DNA of 64,000 bases, taken from NCBI GenBank assembly GCA_016700155.1, contig CP065001.1, positions 620,001 to 684,000 on the forward strand, read 5' to 3'. Positions within the stretch are counted from its first letter, which is position 1; each line of letters opens with the position of its first letter. Both the position numbers and the translations under genes were made by a program. The DNA comes from Ignavibacteriales bacterium (GTDB lineage: Bacteria; Bacteroidota; Ignavibacteria; Ignavibacteriales; Ignavibacteriaceae). Positions 17,264 to 26,685 of this stretch are shown piece by piece. Below the pieces are notes generated by a model that saw only the letters and a list, made by a program, of their open reading frames with translations, was not told the origin of the DNA and did not search any database.

Positions 17264-18385
17264 ATGCGAATTGCTATTGATGCTCGCATCCTTGAAAGAA
17301 AAATGACCGGGGTTGGAAGATATATTTCAGGTTTATTAAACCATATCCAAGAATATGATTCCACAAATCAGTACATATTAATATCTCAAGTCCAGCTCAA
17401 AAATCTTCCAGATGGTTTTGAAAGCGTTGTAACCGGAAATCAAAAATTTATCCCTGAAAAATTATATTCTCCTGTCTGGACAAATTTTGTACTACCAAAG
17501 GTGCTCAAAAATAATGAGATAGATATATTCTTCTCATCAAATCAGCTTGTGCCCATAAGGAAAGTTAAGGGTGTTAAATATATATCAGCTATTTATGATG
17601 TGTTTCATCGTGTAGATAAATCATTTCATTCAAGAACGTTCAGAACTTACATCGATATTTTCCTTCGGTTAACAATCAGTAAAAGTGATCATACTATTAC
17701 TATCTCCGAAAATTCTAAAAAAGATATTCAACGTTATTTCAGTGTTTCACACTCAAAGATCAGTGTTATTTATCCGGCTGCAGATGAACAATTCCACCCA
17801 CAATTAATCAGTGAGATTGAAAGAGAGCATATTCAGGAAAAATATTCTCTAGCTGAAAAATATATCTTGTACGTTGGTGTAATTGAGAAGAGAAAAAACA
17901 TATATACAATACTTAAAGTCGCTGATGAATTTTTTATTAGTGATCCGGAAATAAAGTTTGTAATGATTGGGAGACCTGGATATGGTTCAACTCCAATTCT
18001 TAATGAAGTCAAAAAGCGAAGAAATATTATTTATCTGAACCATATTTTAGATAACGATCTGGTCTTCATATATAATCTTGCATCAGTCTTTATTTTCCCA
18101 TCCTTTTATGAAGGCTTCGGACTGCCGCCTGTTGAAGCTATGCAGACTGGGATTCCTGTAGTTGCAAGTAATACTTCATCACTTAAAGAGATTCTTGAAG
18201 GCAGCGCAATTCTGATTGACCCTTTGGATGATAAAACTTTCTATAAGGAAATCAAAAGATTACTGAATGATCCAAAATACAGCGAAGAATGGCGCAACAA
18301 AGGTCTTGTTGGCTCCAGAAAATTTAATTTTGCCCATAGTGCCAAAGAGTTGGTAAAACTTTTCAATTCTATCCAATCTATTTAG
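17264..18385 (+). CDS. Glycosyltransferase family 4
   Basis: 373 residues, GT-B fold. The N-terminal glycine loop MTGVGRYISGLL and the C-terminal nucleotide-sugar motif SFYEGFGLPPVEAMQTG (E-x7-E arrangement) are hallmarks of the GT4 'Glycos_transf_1' domain, here most like mannosyltransferases. Retaining transfer of a sugar to the lipid-linked repeat unit on the cytoplasmic side is expected. Directly adjacent to the upstream GT2 gene, hence one operon. Confidence 0.9.
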   Translation: MRIAIDARILERKMTGVGRYISGLLNHIQEYDSTNQYILISQVQLKNLPDGFESVVTGNQKFIPEKLYSPVWTNFVLPKVLKNNEIDIFFSSNQLVPIRKVKGVKYISAIYDVFHRVDKSFHSRTFRTYIDIFLRLTISKSDHTITISENSKKDIQRYFSVSHSKISVIYPAADEQFHPQLISEIEREHIQEKYSLAEKYILYVGVIEKRKNIYTILKVADEFFISDPEIKFVMIGRPGYGSTPILNEVKKRRNIIYLNHILDNDLVFIYNLASVFIFPSFYEGFGLPPVEAMQTGIPVVASNTSSLKEILEGSAILIDPLDDKTFYKEIKRLLNDPKYSEEWRNKGLVGSRKFNFAHSAKELVKLFNSIQSI

Positions 18386-18412
18386 AATAGTTATTTCCAT
18401 TGCGTAAATTTG
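18381..18412 (+). promoter_or_regulatory. Possible Bacteroidota-type promoter
   Basis: TAAATTTG at 18405-18412 matches the -7 consensus TAnnTTTG of Bacteroidota primary-sigma promoters, with TTTA 20 bases upstream as a poor -33 element. It lies about 72 bases before the next glycosyltransferase gene, in the first sizeable gap after three tightly packed genes. Whether this organism uses that sigma specificity is uncertain, because the promoter at 8087-8115 is of the classical type. Confidence 0.3.
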
Positions 18413-18483
18413 CAGCACGAATTTTTTGAAACGGATAAATTTACAATTTCAGAGAAGACACTACTTTCTTAAAATCTTATAAA

Positions 18484-19650
18484 ATGAATATTACCCTGGT
18501 CACTATTTTTACATTAAGTTTTTTTCTCCTTCTTCATTCTTATTTACTTTACCCTGTAACTATTTTTTTATTAAACTTCATTACCACAAAAAAAATAAAG
18601 AGTTCAACTTCCAATGATCTGAAAGTATCAATCCTGATTTCAGTATTTAACGAAGAAAAGGTAATTGAAAAAACCGTACGTATGTTGTTTTCAAACGGAT
18701 ATCCTGATGACAGACTGGAAATAATAATAGGGTCAGATAAATCTGAAGATGGTACAAATGAAATACTCGATAAATTATCAAATGATTTTAAAAATCTTAC
18801 AGTAAAAAATTTTGATATCCGCAGAGGTAAAGCCCAGGTTCTTAATGATCTTTACAAAATAGCTGATGGTGATATTCTTGTGTTCTGTGATGCTAATACC
18901 ATTTATGAATATGGGGCGATTACTAAAATGGTATCTTATTACACTTCCGAAAAAATAGGCGGCGTCAGCGGTAAATTAAGACTACTTGATTTTGAAAAGT
19001 CAAAAGAGTCCGGAAGTCAGGAAACACGTTATTGGGATTTTGAAACGTGGCTAAAAGAAAAAGAAGGTAGTCTTGGAATTCTTATCGGCGCCAACGGGGG
19101 AATTTATTCAATGAGGAAAAATATGTTTGTAGAAATCCCTATCGACCATCCCGTTAGTGATGATTTATACCTGTCGCTAAAAGTGCTTGAGCAGAAAAAG
19201 GATTTTCTGTTTATTAAAGATGCGATTGGCGAAGAGTTAACTGCGCCTTCAATCGAGGCCGAATTTTACAGGAAGATAAGAACCACATCAAATAACTTAT
19301 ACACAATAAAAGCAGTAAAAAAACTTCTCAATCCCTTTTATGGACTTAGTTCTTACGGGTTCTGGTCACACAAGGTTGTAAGGTGGTTTTCACCAATTCT
19401 GATGTTATTCTTATTGTTGACAAATATACTGTTATATAATGTGAGTAATTTTTTTGAAATATTTTTATACTTTCAATTAACTGGTTACGGACTTGCATTG
19501 ATTGGATTTATATTGACAAAATTGAAAATGAATATGCAGCCATTTTTATTGTTCTACTATTTTGTAATGACAAATATTGCAATGTTAATTGGTATTGTTA
19601 AATACCTGCAAGGTCAGCAAACAAATCTTTGGCATTCAACCCCGCGGTGA
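18484..19650 (+). CDS. Membrane glycosyltransferase family 2 (cellulose-synthase-like fold)
   Basis: 388 residues: one N-terminal membrane helix (about 5-27), a GT-A catalytic domain with ILISVFNEEKVIEKTV, GSDKSEDGTNEIL, FCDANTIYEYGA and HPVSDDLYLSLKV, then three C-terminal membrane helices. This layout is that of processive or membrane-anchored GT2 enzymes. The FYRKIRTTSNN segment stands at the place of the acceptor-channel motif, but the QxxRW form of cellulose synthase is not present. Its TGA stop (19648-19650) comes immediately before the next gene's ATG. Confidence 0.85.
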   Translation: MNITLVTIFTLSFFLLLHSYLLYPVTIFLLNFITTKKIKSSTSNDLKVSILISVFNEEKVIEKTVRMLFSNGYPDDRLEIIIGSDKSEDGTNEILDKLSNDFKNLTVKNFDIRRGKAQVLNDLYKIADGDILVFCDANTIYEYGAITKMVSYYTSEKIGGVSGKLRLLDFEKSKESGSQETRYWDFETWLKEKEGSLGILIGANGGIYSMRKNMFVEIPIDHPVSDDLYLSLKVLEQKKDFLFIKDAIGEELTAPSIEAEFYRKIRTTSNNLYTIKAVKKLLNPFYGLSSYGFWSHKVVRWFSPILMLFLLLTNILLYNVSNFFEIFLYFQLTGYGLALIGFILTKLKMNMQPFLLFYYFVMTNIAMLIGIVKYLQGQQTNLWHSTPR

Positions 19651-19651
19651 A

Positions 19652-21055
19652 ATGAATAAAACCTCCGAAAAAATATTAATCATCATCATTGATTTCCTTA
19701 CCATCAACCTTTCATTTATTCTCTATTTTTATTTCAGAGTTGAGTCAGGGTTATTTGATTTAATTATTCTGCCGGAATTTTTTCTTCCGCTGCTTGCAAT
19801 TTATTTCTACTGGCTTATCATCTTCACTTTTGTTGGTATGTATAGAACCTGGTTTGCTGCATCCAGATTTGATGAACTATCCACATTGTTCAAAGCTTCG
19901 TTCGTTGGAATATTTATTTTGTTCTTCCTGATCTTTCTTGATGACTATTTACACAATGTTGACTCACCGCAGCGCATTTTAATTTTTATTTACTGGGCTA
20001 TCTTCTTAATACTCGTTGGTTCGGGAAGATTATTTATAAGAAGTTTTCAACGTAATCTTCTCATTAAAGGTTTTGGAAGAAGGAACGCATTAATTGTCGG
20101 CTTCAATAAAAAAGCAAATGAAGTTCATAAGGAAATTCTGAAACATCCGGCGCTTGGTCTCGATATATCAGGATATATCGCGGTTAAGAATGAGAATGTA
20201 GGGAAGACATTCAACGATATAAAAGTTATTGCTAATGTTGATTCAATCCAGGATATAATAGATGAAAAAAATATTAAAGAAGTAATCATCGCACTTGAAA
20301 AAGATGATCACGATGTTCTTGTAGAAATAATTTCCAAGTGTGACGCTAAAAATGTCGGGATGAAAATCGTTCCAGACCTTTATGAAATACTTAGCGGTCA
20401 GGCGCGAACGAGCCAGATCTATGGTATGCCGCTCATCGACATTATGCCCCAGCTAATGCCTGAATGGGAAAAAAGATTAAAACGTGTTATGGATATTTTA
20501 GTCTCGTTCATTATTCTGATAGTTACTATGCCTGTGTGTCTCTTTACATCAATTGCGATAAAATTAGAGAGTCCCGGTCCGATTCTTTTTACCCAGGAAA
20601 GATGCGGATTGAACGGAAAAATTTTTAAGATATTTAAATTCCGTTCAATGAGGAAAGATGCCGAGAAAGGTACAGGACCAGTCTGGTCACAAAAAGGTGA
20701 TCCGCGTATTACTAAAGTCGGTAAGTTTATTCGTAAAGTAAGGATTGATGAAATCCCTCAAATGTTTAATGTACTTAAAGGCGAGATGAGCATGGTTGGA
20801 CCCAGACCGGAACGTCCTTTCTTTGTAGAAAAATTATCACAGGAAATTCCTTACTATAAAAGACGGCTTAAGGTTCGTCCCGGTATTACAGGATGGGCAC
20901 AGGTTAAACACAAGTATGATGAATCAATCGAGGACGTCAAAATTAAATTGCGCTATGATCTTTTTTATATTGAGAACATGTCACTGCGAATGGATTTTAA
21001 AATCATCTTCAGGACGATCTTTGTTGTACTTTTTGGCAAGGGGCATTATGGCTGA
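19652..21055 (+). CDS. Undecaprenyl-phosphate sugar phosphotransferase (initiating PGT)
   Basis: 467 residues from the ATG at 19652; an upstream in-frame start at 19589 lies inside the previous gene and is rejected. Four or five N-terminal membrane helices, a CoA-binding-like Rossmann region (NALIVGFNKKANEVH), one more helix, then a complete bacterial sugar-transferase domain: KRVMDILVSF, GPILFTQERCG, IFKFRSMRKDA, RIDEIPQMFNVLKGEMSMVG and GITGWAQV. This is the WbaP/WcaJ type that puts the first sugar phosphate on undecaprenyl phosphate and so starts repeat-unit synthesis. All catalytic motifs are present, in contrast to the fused copy at 21886. Confidence 0.92.
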   Translation: MNKTSEKILIIIIDFLTINLSFILYFYFRVESGLFDLIILPEFFLPLLAIYFYWLIIFTFVGMYRTWFAASRFDELSTLFKASFVGIFILFFLIFLDDYLHNVDSPQRILIFIYWAIFLILVGSGRLFIRSFQRNLLIKGFGRRNALIVGFNKKANEVHKEILKHPALGLDISGYIAVKNENVGKTFNDIKVIANVDSIQDIIDEKNIKEVIIALEKDDHDVLVEIISKCDAKNVGMKIVPDLYEILSGQARTSQIYGMPLIDIMPQLMPEWEKRLKRVMDILVSFIILIVTMPVCLFTSIAIKLESPGPILFTQERCGLNGKIFKIFKFRSMRKDAEKGTGPVWSQKGDPRITKVGKFIRKVRIDEIPQMFNVLKGEMSMVGPRPERPFFVEKLSQEIPYYKRRLKVRPGITGWAQVKHKYDESIEDVKIKLRYDLFYIENMSLRMDFKIIFRTIFVVLFGKGHYG

Positions 21056-21150
21056 TCTTTTTCCTTTCTTATTAATCAGAATGATTTTTAATTTTACGAT
21101 TGTTAAAAATCTTTCATTAAGTATAATGACAACGGGAAGGAAGTTCTGAA

Positions 21151-21873
21151 ATGTCATCCGGAAAAATTCTGATAATAATTCCAACCTTTAACGAACTGCA
21201 AAACATAGGCAGATTAATTCCTGAAGTCCTGAGCAAGGATGAAAATATTAATATTCTTATTGTTGATGATAATTCACCCGACGGTACCGGAGATTATATA
21301 AATGAATTAAGCCGCTCAAATGATAGAATAAAACTCATACGCCGTCAAAGTAAAATGGGTCTTGGCACAGCTTATTTAACCGGGTTTAAGTATGCGATAG
21401 AAAATAAATATGATTTTATTTTTGAAATGGATGCCGACTTTTCACATGATCCAAAAGAGATACCTCACTTTCTTACTTCAACAAATAAATATGATCTAGT
21501 ACTTGGCAGCAGGTATATAAAAGGTGTCAACGTAATTAACTGGCCGATGAACAGGTTATTGTTAAGTTATTTTGCAAATATGTACACGCGTGTCATAACC
21601 GGTTTACCAATTAAAGATGCTACGGGCGGATTCAAATGTTTTAAGCGTGAAGTACTTGAAGCTATTGACCTGGATAATGTAAAATCCAACGGATATGCTT
21701 TCCAGATCGAGATGTCATTCAAAGCATGGAAAAAAGGATTTAAAGTCGGTGAGATACCGATCATCTTTATGGACCGTGAAATGGGAACATCCAAGATGTC
21801 AAAAAAAATTGTTCGTGAAGCAATTACTATGGTATGGAAACTTCGTTTAAGAAGTATGCTTGGCATACTTTAG
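21151..21873 (+). CDS. Polyprenol-phosphate mannosyltransferase-like GT2 (DPM1 type)
   Basis: 240 residues with no fused membrane domain. IIIPTFNELQNIGRLIPE, VDDNSPDGTGD, MDADFSHDPKEIP and the later DATGGFKCFKREVLEAID are the characteristic motifs of Dpm1-type enzymes, which make polyprenyl-phosphate-mannose or glucose from the nucleotide sugar. The product could serve as donor for a periplasmic glycosyltransferase such as the GT39 enzyme at 58085, which is inference. A 95-base gap precedes it. Confidence 0.9.
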   Translation: MSSGKILIIIPTFNELQNIGRLIPEVLSKDENINILIVDDNSPDGTGDYINELSRSNDRIKLIRRQSKMGLGTAYLTGFKYAIENKYDFIFEMDADFSHDPKEIPHFLTSTNKYDLVLGSRYIKGVNVINWPMNRLLLSYFANMYTRVITGLPIKDATGGFKCFKREVLEAIDLDNVKSNGYAFQIEMSFKAWKKGFKVGEIPIIFMDREMGTSKMSKKIVREAITMVWKLRLRSMLGIL

Positions 21874-21885
21874 AAGGAAATACTT

Positions 21886-23865
21886 TTGGATATATCTGTC
21901 ATCATAGTAAACTATAATGTAAAAGAATTTCTGCAAAACCTTCTCCAGTCAATCCGCAAAGCTGTAACCGGACTTTCCCACGAAATAATAATTGTTGATA
22001 ATAACTCCGATGACGGAAGCGTTGAATTCATAAGTGAAAAATTTCCTGATGTTATACTTATAAAAAATTCAGAGAACCTCGGATTCAGTAAAGCAAATAA
22101 TATCGGATTGAAGGCTGCGAAAGGAAAGTACCTGTTGCTGCTTAATCCTGATACGATTGTCCGTGAAGATACGTTGCAGGAAATGATACGCTTCTTTCAA
22201 AAAAATCCTGATGCTGGATTAGCTGGATGTAAAATATTAAATCCCGACGGTACACTTCAGCTTGCTTGCAGAAGAAGTTTTCCCGGTCCGTGGACATCGT
22301 TTTGCAAAGTGACAGGTTTAAGTTCTCTCTTCCCGAACAGTAAATTATTTGCACGTTATAATCTTACCTACCTAAATGAAAATGAAACTTATGAAGTTGA
22401 TGCTATTTCAGGTTCATTCATGATGTTCCCGAGATCAGTGTATGAAAAGATAGGCGGACTTGATGAAAGATTTTTTATGTACGGTGAGGATCTCGATTTT
22501 TGTTATCGTGTACAACAATCTGGATTAAATGTGTTTTATGTCCACTCAACAGAGATAATTCACTATAAAGGCGAAAGTACTAAACGCAGCAGTCTTGATG
22601 AAACGAAAATATTTTATGAAGCTATGCACCTGTTTGTAAAAAAACATCTTTCAACTTCGCTGATTGTTGAAATGATTTTAAGAAGTGCAATTGCTCTGAG
22701 GTCGCTGTTTGCTTTTCTTGGAAGAAGAAAGCTTGCACTTATATCCATCCTTGTTGATCTGATTTTATACAGCACATGTTTATTTGTGTCGGCAACACTT
22801 TATGAAAAATACACAAGCTGGAGAGGGTTCCATCAATATCATCAGTTGATAATTTATTCCATACCTGCCCTGGTTCATGTTTTTATCTCATCGCTTATCG
22901 GTGTTTACAGGAAAGATTCTCTTTCTGTGCTGCGAAATATGGGCGCTGTGTTTGTAAGCTTTTTTATAATGTCTGCCATAACATTTTTCTTTAATGAATT
23001 TGCATACAGCAGGGCAGTTGTGATAATCACTTATGTACTGGCATTCATTGTACTTTCTTTCTGGCGTATAATTTTTAAGATATATTTCCTTAAAAACATA
23101 AGTGGAGAAAAGTTAAAAAATAAAAAAGCAGTAATAATCGGTATTGACCAAAATGCTGTTGAGATAGGCAACAAACTCTTATCAAGAAATTCCGATATTT
23201 ATTCTGTTGCCGGCTTTGTAGGATTTACACATAAACAAATCGGACAGACACTGAATGATATCCCCGTTATAGGAAGCATCGAAAATCTTAATAAAGTAAT
23301 CCGCGAAAATAAAATTGATGAAGTTATTTTTTCAACAAGTGAATTATCGTACAACCAGATGATGAACCTTGTCGCATCTTGCCAGAGCGAAAATGTTGAA
23401 TTTAAAATCATAGGTGATAACCTCGATTTTATGGTTGGCAAAACCTCCGTATCTATTCTTGATGACGTTCCATTGTTCTCTATTCAATATAATATTTCAA
23501 ACCCGACTTCAATTGTTGTTAAAAGATTGTTCGACGCACTCGTTTCAACGGTTGTTTTGTTTTTGGTATATCCTTTTATATATTTCATCAGCAAGCTAAG
23601 TAATAGTGAATCTGATTTTAGGAGATTCATATTAACAGTTCCTTCAGTATTCAGGGGTAAATACAGTTTTGTAGGTCCACAAGCTGGTTCACAAATCGGC
23701 AACCTTTACTTAGGCAAACAAGGGTTAACCGGTTTATGGTACACTGAAAATCTTAAGGGACAAGCTTCGGAGAAGATCGATATTTACTATGCAAAAAATC
23801 AAAGTGTGTGGCTGGATATAGAAATTCTCGGAAGAACTTTAAACAAGATGTGGAGTAAACATTAG
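21886..23865 (+). CDS. Fusion: GT2 glycosyltransferase + degenerate phosphoglycosyl-transferase module
   Basis: 659 residues. Residues 1-270 are a GT2 domain (SVIIVNYNVKEFL, IIVDNNSDDG, ENLGFSKANNIGL, LLLNPDT, EDLDFCYRVQQSG). Then come about four membrane helices, a Rossmann-like domain (KKAVIIGIDQNAVEIGNKLL) and a C-terminal remnant of a bacterial sugar-transferase domain. The remnant keeps VKRLFDALVSTVVL, YSFVGPQAG and GLTGLWYTEN but lacks the catalytic centre (no KFRSM, no DELPQ-type motif), so the initiating activity is probably lost while the scaffold is kept. TTG start with AGAAGG 8 bases upstream. The only supported activity is glycosyl transfer. Confidence 0.85.
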   Translation: MDISVIIVNYNVKEFLQNLLQSIRKAVTGLSHEIIIVDNNSDDGSVEFISEKFPDVILIKNSENLGFSKANNIGLKAAKGKYLLLLNPDTIVREDTLQEMIRFFQKNPDAGLAGCKILNPDGTLQLACRRSFPGPWTSFCKVTGLSSLFPNSKLFARYNLTYLNENETYEVDAISGSFMMFPRSVYEKIGGLDERFFMYGEDLDFCYRVQQSGLNVFYVHSTEIIHYKGESTKRSSLDETKIFYEAMHLFVKKHLSTSLIVEMILRSAIALRSLFAFLGRRKLALISILVDLILYSTCLFVSATLYEKYTSWRGFHQYHQLIIYSIPALVHVFISSLIGVYRKDSLSVLRNMGAVFVSFFIMSAITFFFNEFAYSRAVVIITYVLAFIVLSFWRIIFKIYFLKNISGEKLKNKKAVIIGIDQNAVEIGNKLLSRNSDIYSVAGFVGFTHKQIGQTLNDIPVIGSIENLNKVIRENKIDEVIFSTSELSYNQMMNLVASCQSENVEFKIIGDNLDFMVGKTSVSILDDVPLFSIQYNISNPTSIVVKRLFDALVSTVVLFLVYPFIYFISKLSNSESDFRRFILTVPSVFRGKYSFVGPQAGSQIGNLYLGKQGLTGLWYTENLKGQASEKIDIYYAKNQSVWLDIEILGRTLNKMWSKH

Positions 23866-23870
23866 TACTT

Positions 23871-24821
23871 ATGGCAAAGACAATTTTAGAATTTGAAAAG
23901 CCCATTGTGGCACTTGAGGCTAAACTTGAAGAGATGCGAAAATTTTCAGACAACCTTGATATTGGAAAAGAGATACTTGAGATTGAGGGTAAAGTGAAAC
24001 AATTAAAAGAAAGTCTTTATAAAGATCTTACACGCTGGCAGCGCGTTCAGCTTGCACGTCATCCCGATAGACCTTACACTCTTGATTACATTTATCACAT
24101 CACTGATAATTTTGTTGAGCTTCATGGTGACCGTCACTACAAAGATGATAAAGCTATCGTTGGTGGATTCGCTTCTATCGATGATTACAAGGTGATGATA
24201 ATCGGTCATCAAAAAGGAAGAGATACAAAATCAAACCTATACAGAAATTTCGGAATGCCGAATCCCGAAGGTTACCGAAAAGCTTTACGATTAATGAAAC
24301 TTGCAGAAAAATTTAATAAGCCTGTTATAACAATGATTGATACTCCCGGCGCATTTCCCGGTCTTGAAGCTGAAGAACGTGGACAGGCAGAAGCAATTGC
24401 GAAAAATCTTTTTGAAATGAGCAGACTTCGTGTTCCGATTATTGTTGTAATAATTGGTGAAGGTGCAAGTGGCGGCGCACTCGGTATTGGTGTCGGTGAC
24501 AGAATTCTAATGCTTGAAAATTGCTGGTACTCTGTAATAAGTCCTGAATCGTGTTCAAGTATTTTATGGAGAAGCTGGGATTATAAAGAACAGGCAGCCG
24601 AAGCACTTAAACTCACTGCGCCTGATCTGTTGGAACAGAAATTAATTGACAAAATAATTCCTGAACCACTTGGCGGTGCTCATAAAAATGCTGATGAAGC
24701 TGCTGCATTAGTTAAAGCTGCGATAATTGAAGAGCTTGCTCAATTAGTAAAAATTAAACCTGACAAGTTGATTGACAACCGTCTTGAAAAATTTGGCAGG
24801 ATGGGTGCTTATATAGAATAG
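23871..24821 (+). CDS. accA: Acetyl-CoA carboxylase carboxyltransferase subunit alpha
   Basis: 316 residues, the normal size. It transfers the carboxyl group from biotin to acetyl-CoA, making malonyl-CoA for fatty-acid synthesis, in complex with AccD. Recognisable segments are the helical N-terminus FEKPIVALEAKLEEM, LTRWQRVQLARHPDRPYT, VGGFASIDDYKVMIIGHQKG, the oxyanion-hole glycines GEGASGGALGIGVGD, and SPESCSSILWRS. It follows the polysaccharide cluster by 5 bases but belongs to a different function. Confidence 0.96.
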   Translation: MAKTILEFEKPIVALEAKLEEMRKFSDNLDIGKEILEIEGKVKQLKESLYKDLTRWQRVQLARHPDRPYTLDYIYHITDNFVELHGDRHYKDDKAIVGGFASIDDYKVMIIGHQKGRDTKSNLYRNFGMPNPEGYRKALRLMKLAEKFNKPVITMIDTPGAFPGLEAEERGQAEAIAKNLFEMSRLRVPIIVVIIGEGASGGALGIGVGDRILMLENCWYSVISPESCSSILWRSWDYKEQAAEALKLTAPDLLEQKLIDKIIPEPLGGAHKNADEAAALVKAAIIEELAQLVKIKPDKLIDNRLEKFGRMGAYIE

Positions 24822-24853
24822 AATATTTCTGACTAATAATTTTAGGGGGTAAC

Positions 24854-25348
24854 TTGAAACTGTTTATTTTCATTTCTGTTTTTGTTTTATGTAGTAATAT
24901 ATCTGCACAAACCCTTTCAGAACTTATCGTAGAAAATAACCGGCAGGATAATCTAATCTCACAAGCATACAACTTAACTGCTGATGACGAAACAAAAGTA
25001 CTCGGGTACAGGAACCCTTACCTATCATTTTTCCTTTCATTTATGGTACCTGGTTTTGGTCAATTTTATAACAGGCAAATTGGAAAAGGTGCTGTATTTT
25101 TATTTGGTATAGCTTTTAGCACAATGATACTTGTGAATCTTGCAGATGAGTCGAGCCAGGAAGACATCGAAACTACAGCCCCGCTTATGATACTTGACTC
25201 CGGATTGCTGCTTGTACTTTACGTTTGGCAGTTGATAGATGCACCGGTCTCATCAAATAAAATCAATAAGGAAAATAAAAGCAGGATGGAAGTAACTCCT
25301 GTTGTCATCAACAAAAATTTTGGGGCTTCATTAAAATTTTATTTTTAG
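24854..25348 (+). CDS. Small exported membrane protein, DUF5683/TM2-like
   Basis: 164 residues: a signal peptide (about 1-18, ending before QTLSELIVE), then two or three hydrophobic segments around LSFFLSFMVPGFGQFYNRQI, GAVFLFGIAFSTMILVNLA and LMILDSGLLLVLYVWQLIDA. The first, with GFGQFYNRQIGKG, matches the family of small proteins annotated as DUF5683 or TM2-like in Bacteroidota; the function is unknown. TTG start with a strong AGGGGGT ribosome site. No functional inference from neighbours. Confidence 0.65.
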   Translation: MKLFIFISVFVLCSNISAQTLSELIVENNRQDNLISQAYNLTADDETKVLGYRNPYLSFFLSFMVPGFGQFYNRQIGKGAVFLFGIAFSTMILVNLADESSQEDIETTAPLMILDSGLLLVLYVWQLIDAPVSSNKINKENKSRMEVTPVVINKNFGASLKFYF

Positions 25349-25414
25349 AAAAAACTAATCCAATATTATCTCTTCTCATTCCTTTATCATAAATTGATAT
25401 TAAAAAAAAATATT

Positions 25415-25834
25415 ATGTTGAAAAGCAGCACAACTGTCAGGATAAGATATTCTGAAACTGACCAAATGCATTTTGTCTATAACGGAAAATACTTTGAGTT
25501 CTTTGAAGTGGGTCGTGCGGAAATGATGCGCGACTTAAATCTGACTTACAAAGAAATTGAAGAAAGAGGCTATGGAATGCCGGTGATCGAGACATTCATC
25601 AAATTCAAAAATCCTGCTTTTTATGATGAGCTTTTGGAGATTGAATGTCGTGTTGAAAAACTTCCCGACTTAAGAGTTCATATTGATCACACAATTACAT
25701 GTCCTGAAAGAAGCAAAGTAATTGTTGAAGGATATGTAGAATTGGTTTTTGTAGATGCGGCTACAAAAAAATTAAGTAAGCCACCTGAGTTTTTTGTTAA
25801 TGCTATCAAGCCATTTTTTGAAAACACAAAATGA
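25415..25834 (+). CDS. Acyl-CoA thioesterase, YbgC/4HBT hot-dog family
   Basis: 139 residues from the ATG at 25415; a TTG seven codons upstream would add a lysine-rich extension without family support. The motif YSETDQMHFVYNGKYFEFFE carries the catalytic Asp (16) of 4-hydroxybenzoyl-CoA-type thioesterases, which hydrolyse acyl-CoAs. Usually a Gly or Gln variant follows the Met; here it is His-Phe, a small variation. Overlaps nadC by 4 bases (ATGA), so the two are coupled. Confidence 0.88.
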   Translation: MLKSSTTVRIRYSETDQMHFVYNGKYFEFFEVGRAEMMRDLNLTYKEIEERGYGMPVIETFIKFKNPAFYDELLEIECRVEKLPDLRVHIDHTITCPERSKVIVEGYVELVFVDAATKKLSKPPEFFVNAIKPFFENTK

Positions 25835-26673
25835 AAAATATTGATGAACTCATTTCACTTGCATTAAGTGAGGATATTGGCTCCGGTGATATCACTACGT
25901 TAGCCACTATTCCTCCGGATTCAAAATCAAAAGCAGAAATTCTTGTTAAGCAAAATGGCGTTATTGCAGGATTAGATGTTGCTTCCTCTATCATTAATAA
26001 GTTTGATTCTTCACTTCAGTACAAAAAAATTAAAGAGGATGGTGACAAAGTAAGTAAGGGAGAAATTGTCGGAACCTTAGAAGGTTCAACACGATCAATA
26101 CTAACGATTGAAAGAACACTTCTGAATTTTATGCAAAGAATGAGTGGTATTGCTACGACTGTAAATCTTTTCACTGAAAAAATTTCGCATACTAAAGCAA
26201 AGATACTTGATACAAGAAAAACACTGCCTGGTTTTAGGATGCTTGATAAATATTCTGTCGAAAAAGGCGGAGGCGTTAATCATCGTACGGGATTATTCGA
26301 TATGTTCTTAATTAAGGATAATCATATTGCTGCTGCTGGCTCTGTTTCAGATGCTGTAAAAAAATGTATTGAATACAGAAAAGAAAAAAAATCCGGTTAC
26401 AAAATTGAGGTCGAAGTAAAAAACCTTGATGAATTAAATGAAGCACTCAAGTTTGAAGTCGATGTTATTATGCTCGACAACTTTTCTGTAACAGATATGA
26501 AAAAAGCAGTTAAGATCATAAACTCAAAATGTAAAGTTGAAGCGAGCGGAATGGTTAATATTGATACCGTAAAAGAAATTGCTGAAACAGGCGTGGATTA
26601 TATTTCGGTTGGTGCGATTACTCACAGTGTTAAAGCATTGGATATTTCATTAGAAATTACTTCTTCATATTGA
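25831..26673 (+). CDS. nadC: Nicotinate-nucleotide pyrophosphorylase (carboxylating)
   Basis: Converts quinolinate and PRPP to nicotinate mononucleotide in de novo NAD synthesis. 280 residues. The N-terminal EDIGSGDITTLATIPPDSK, LNFMQRMSGIATTVN, the central ILDTRKTLPGFRMLDKYSV with GGGVNHRTGLFDMFLIKDNH, and the late EASGMVNIDTVKEIAETGVD are all textbook. nadA and nadB are not in the window. Confidence 0.95.
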   Translation: MKNIDELISLALSEDIGSGDITTLATIPPDSKSKAEILVKQNGVIAGLDVASSIINKFDSSLQYKKIKEDGDKVSKGEIVGTLEGSTRSILTIERTLLNFMQRMSGIATTVNLFTEKISHTKAKILDTRKTLPGFRMLDKYSVEKGGGVNHRTGLFDMFLIKDNHIAAAGSVSDAVKKCIEYRKEKKSGYKIEVEVKNLDELNEALKFEVDVIMLDNFSVTDMKKAVKIINSKCKVEASGMVNIDTVKEIAETGVDYISVGAITHSVKALDISLEITSSY

Positions 26674-26685
26674 TTAAGAATTTTA

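Noticed and set aside
19589..19651. Upstream extension of the initiating phosphoglycosyl transferase
   Set aside because: It would overlap the end of the previous glycosyltransferase and adds non-family sequence; the ATG at 19652 directly follows that gene's stop.
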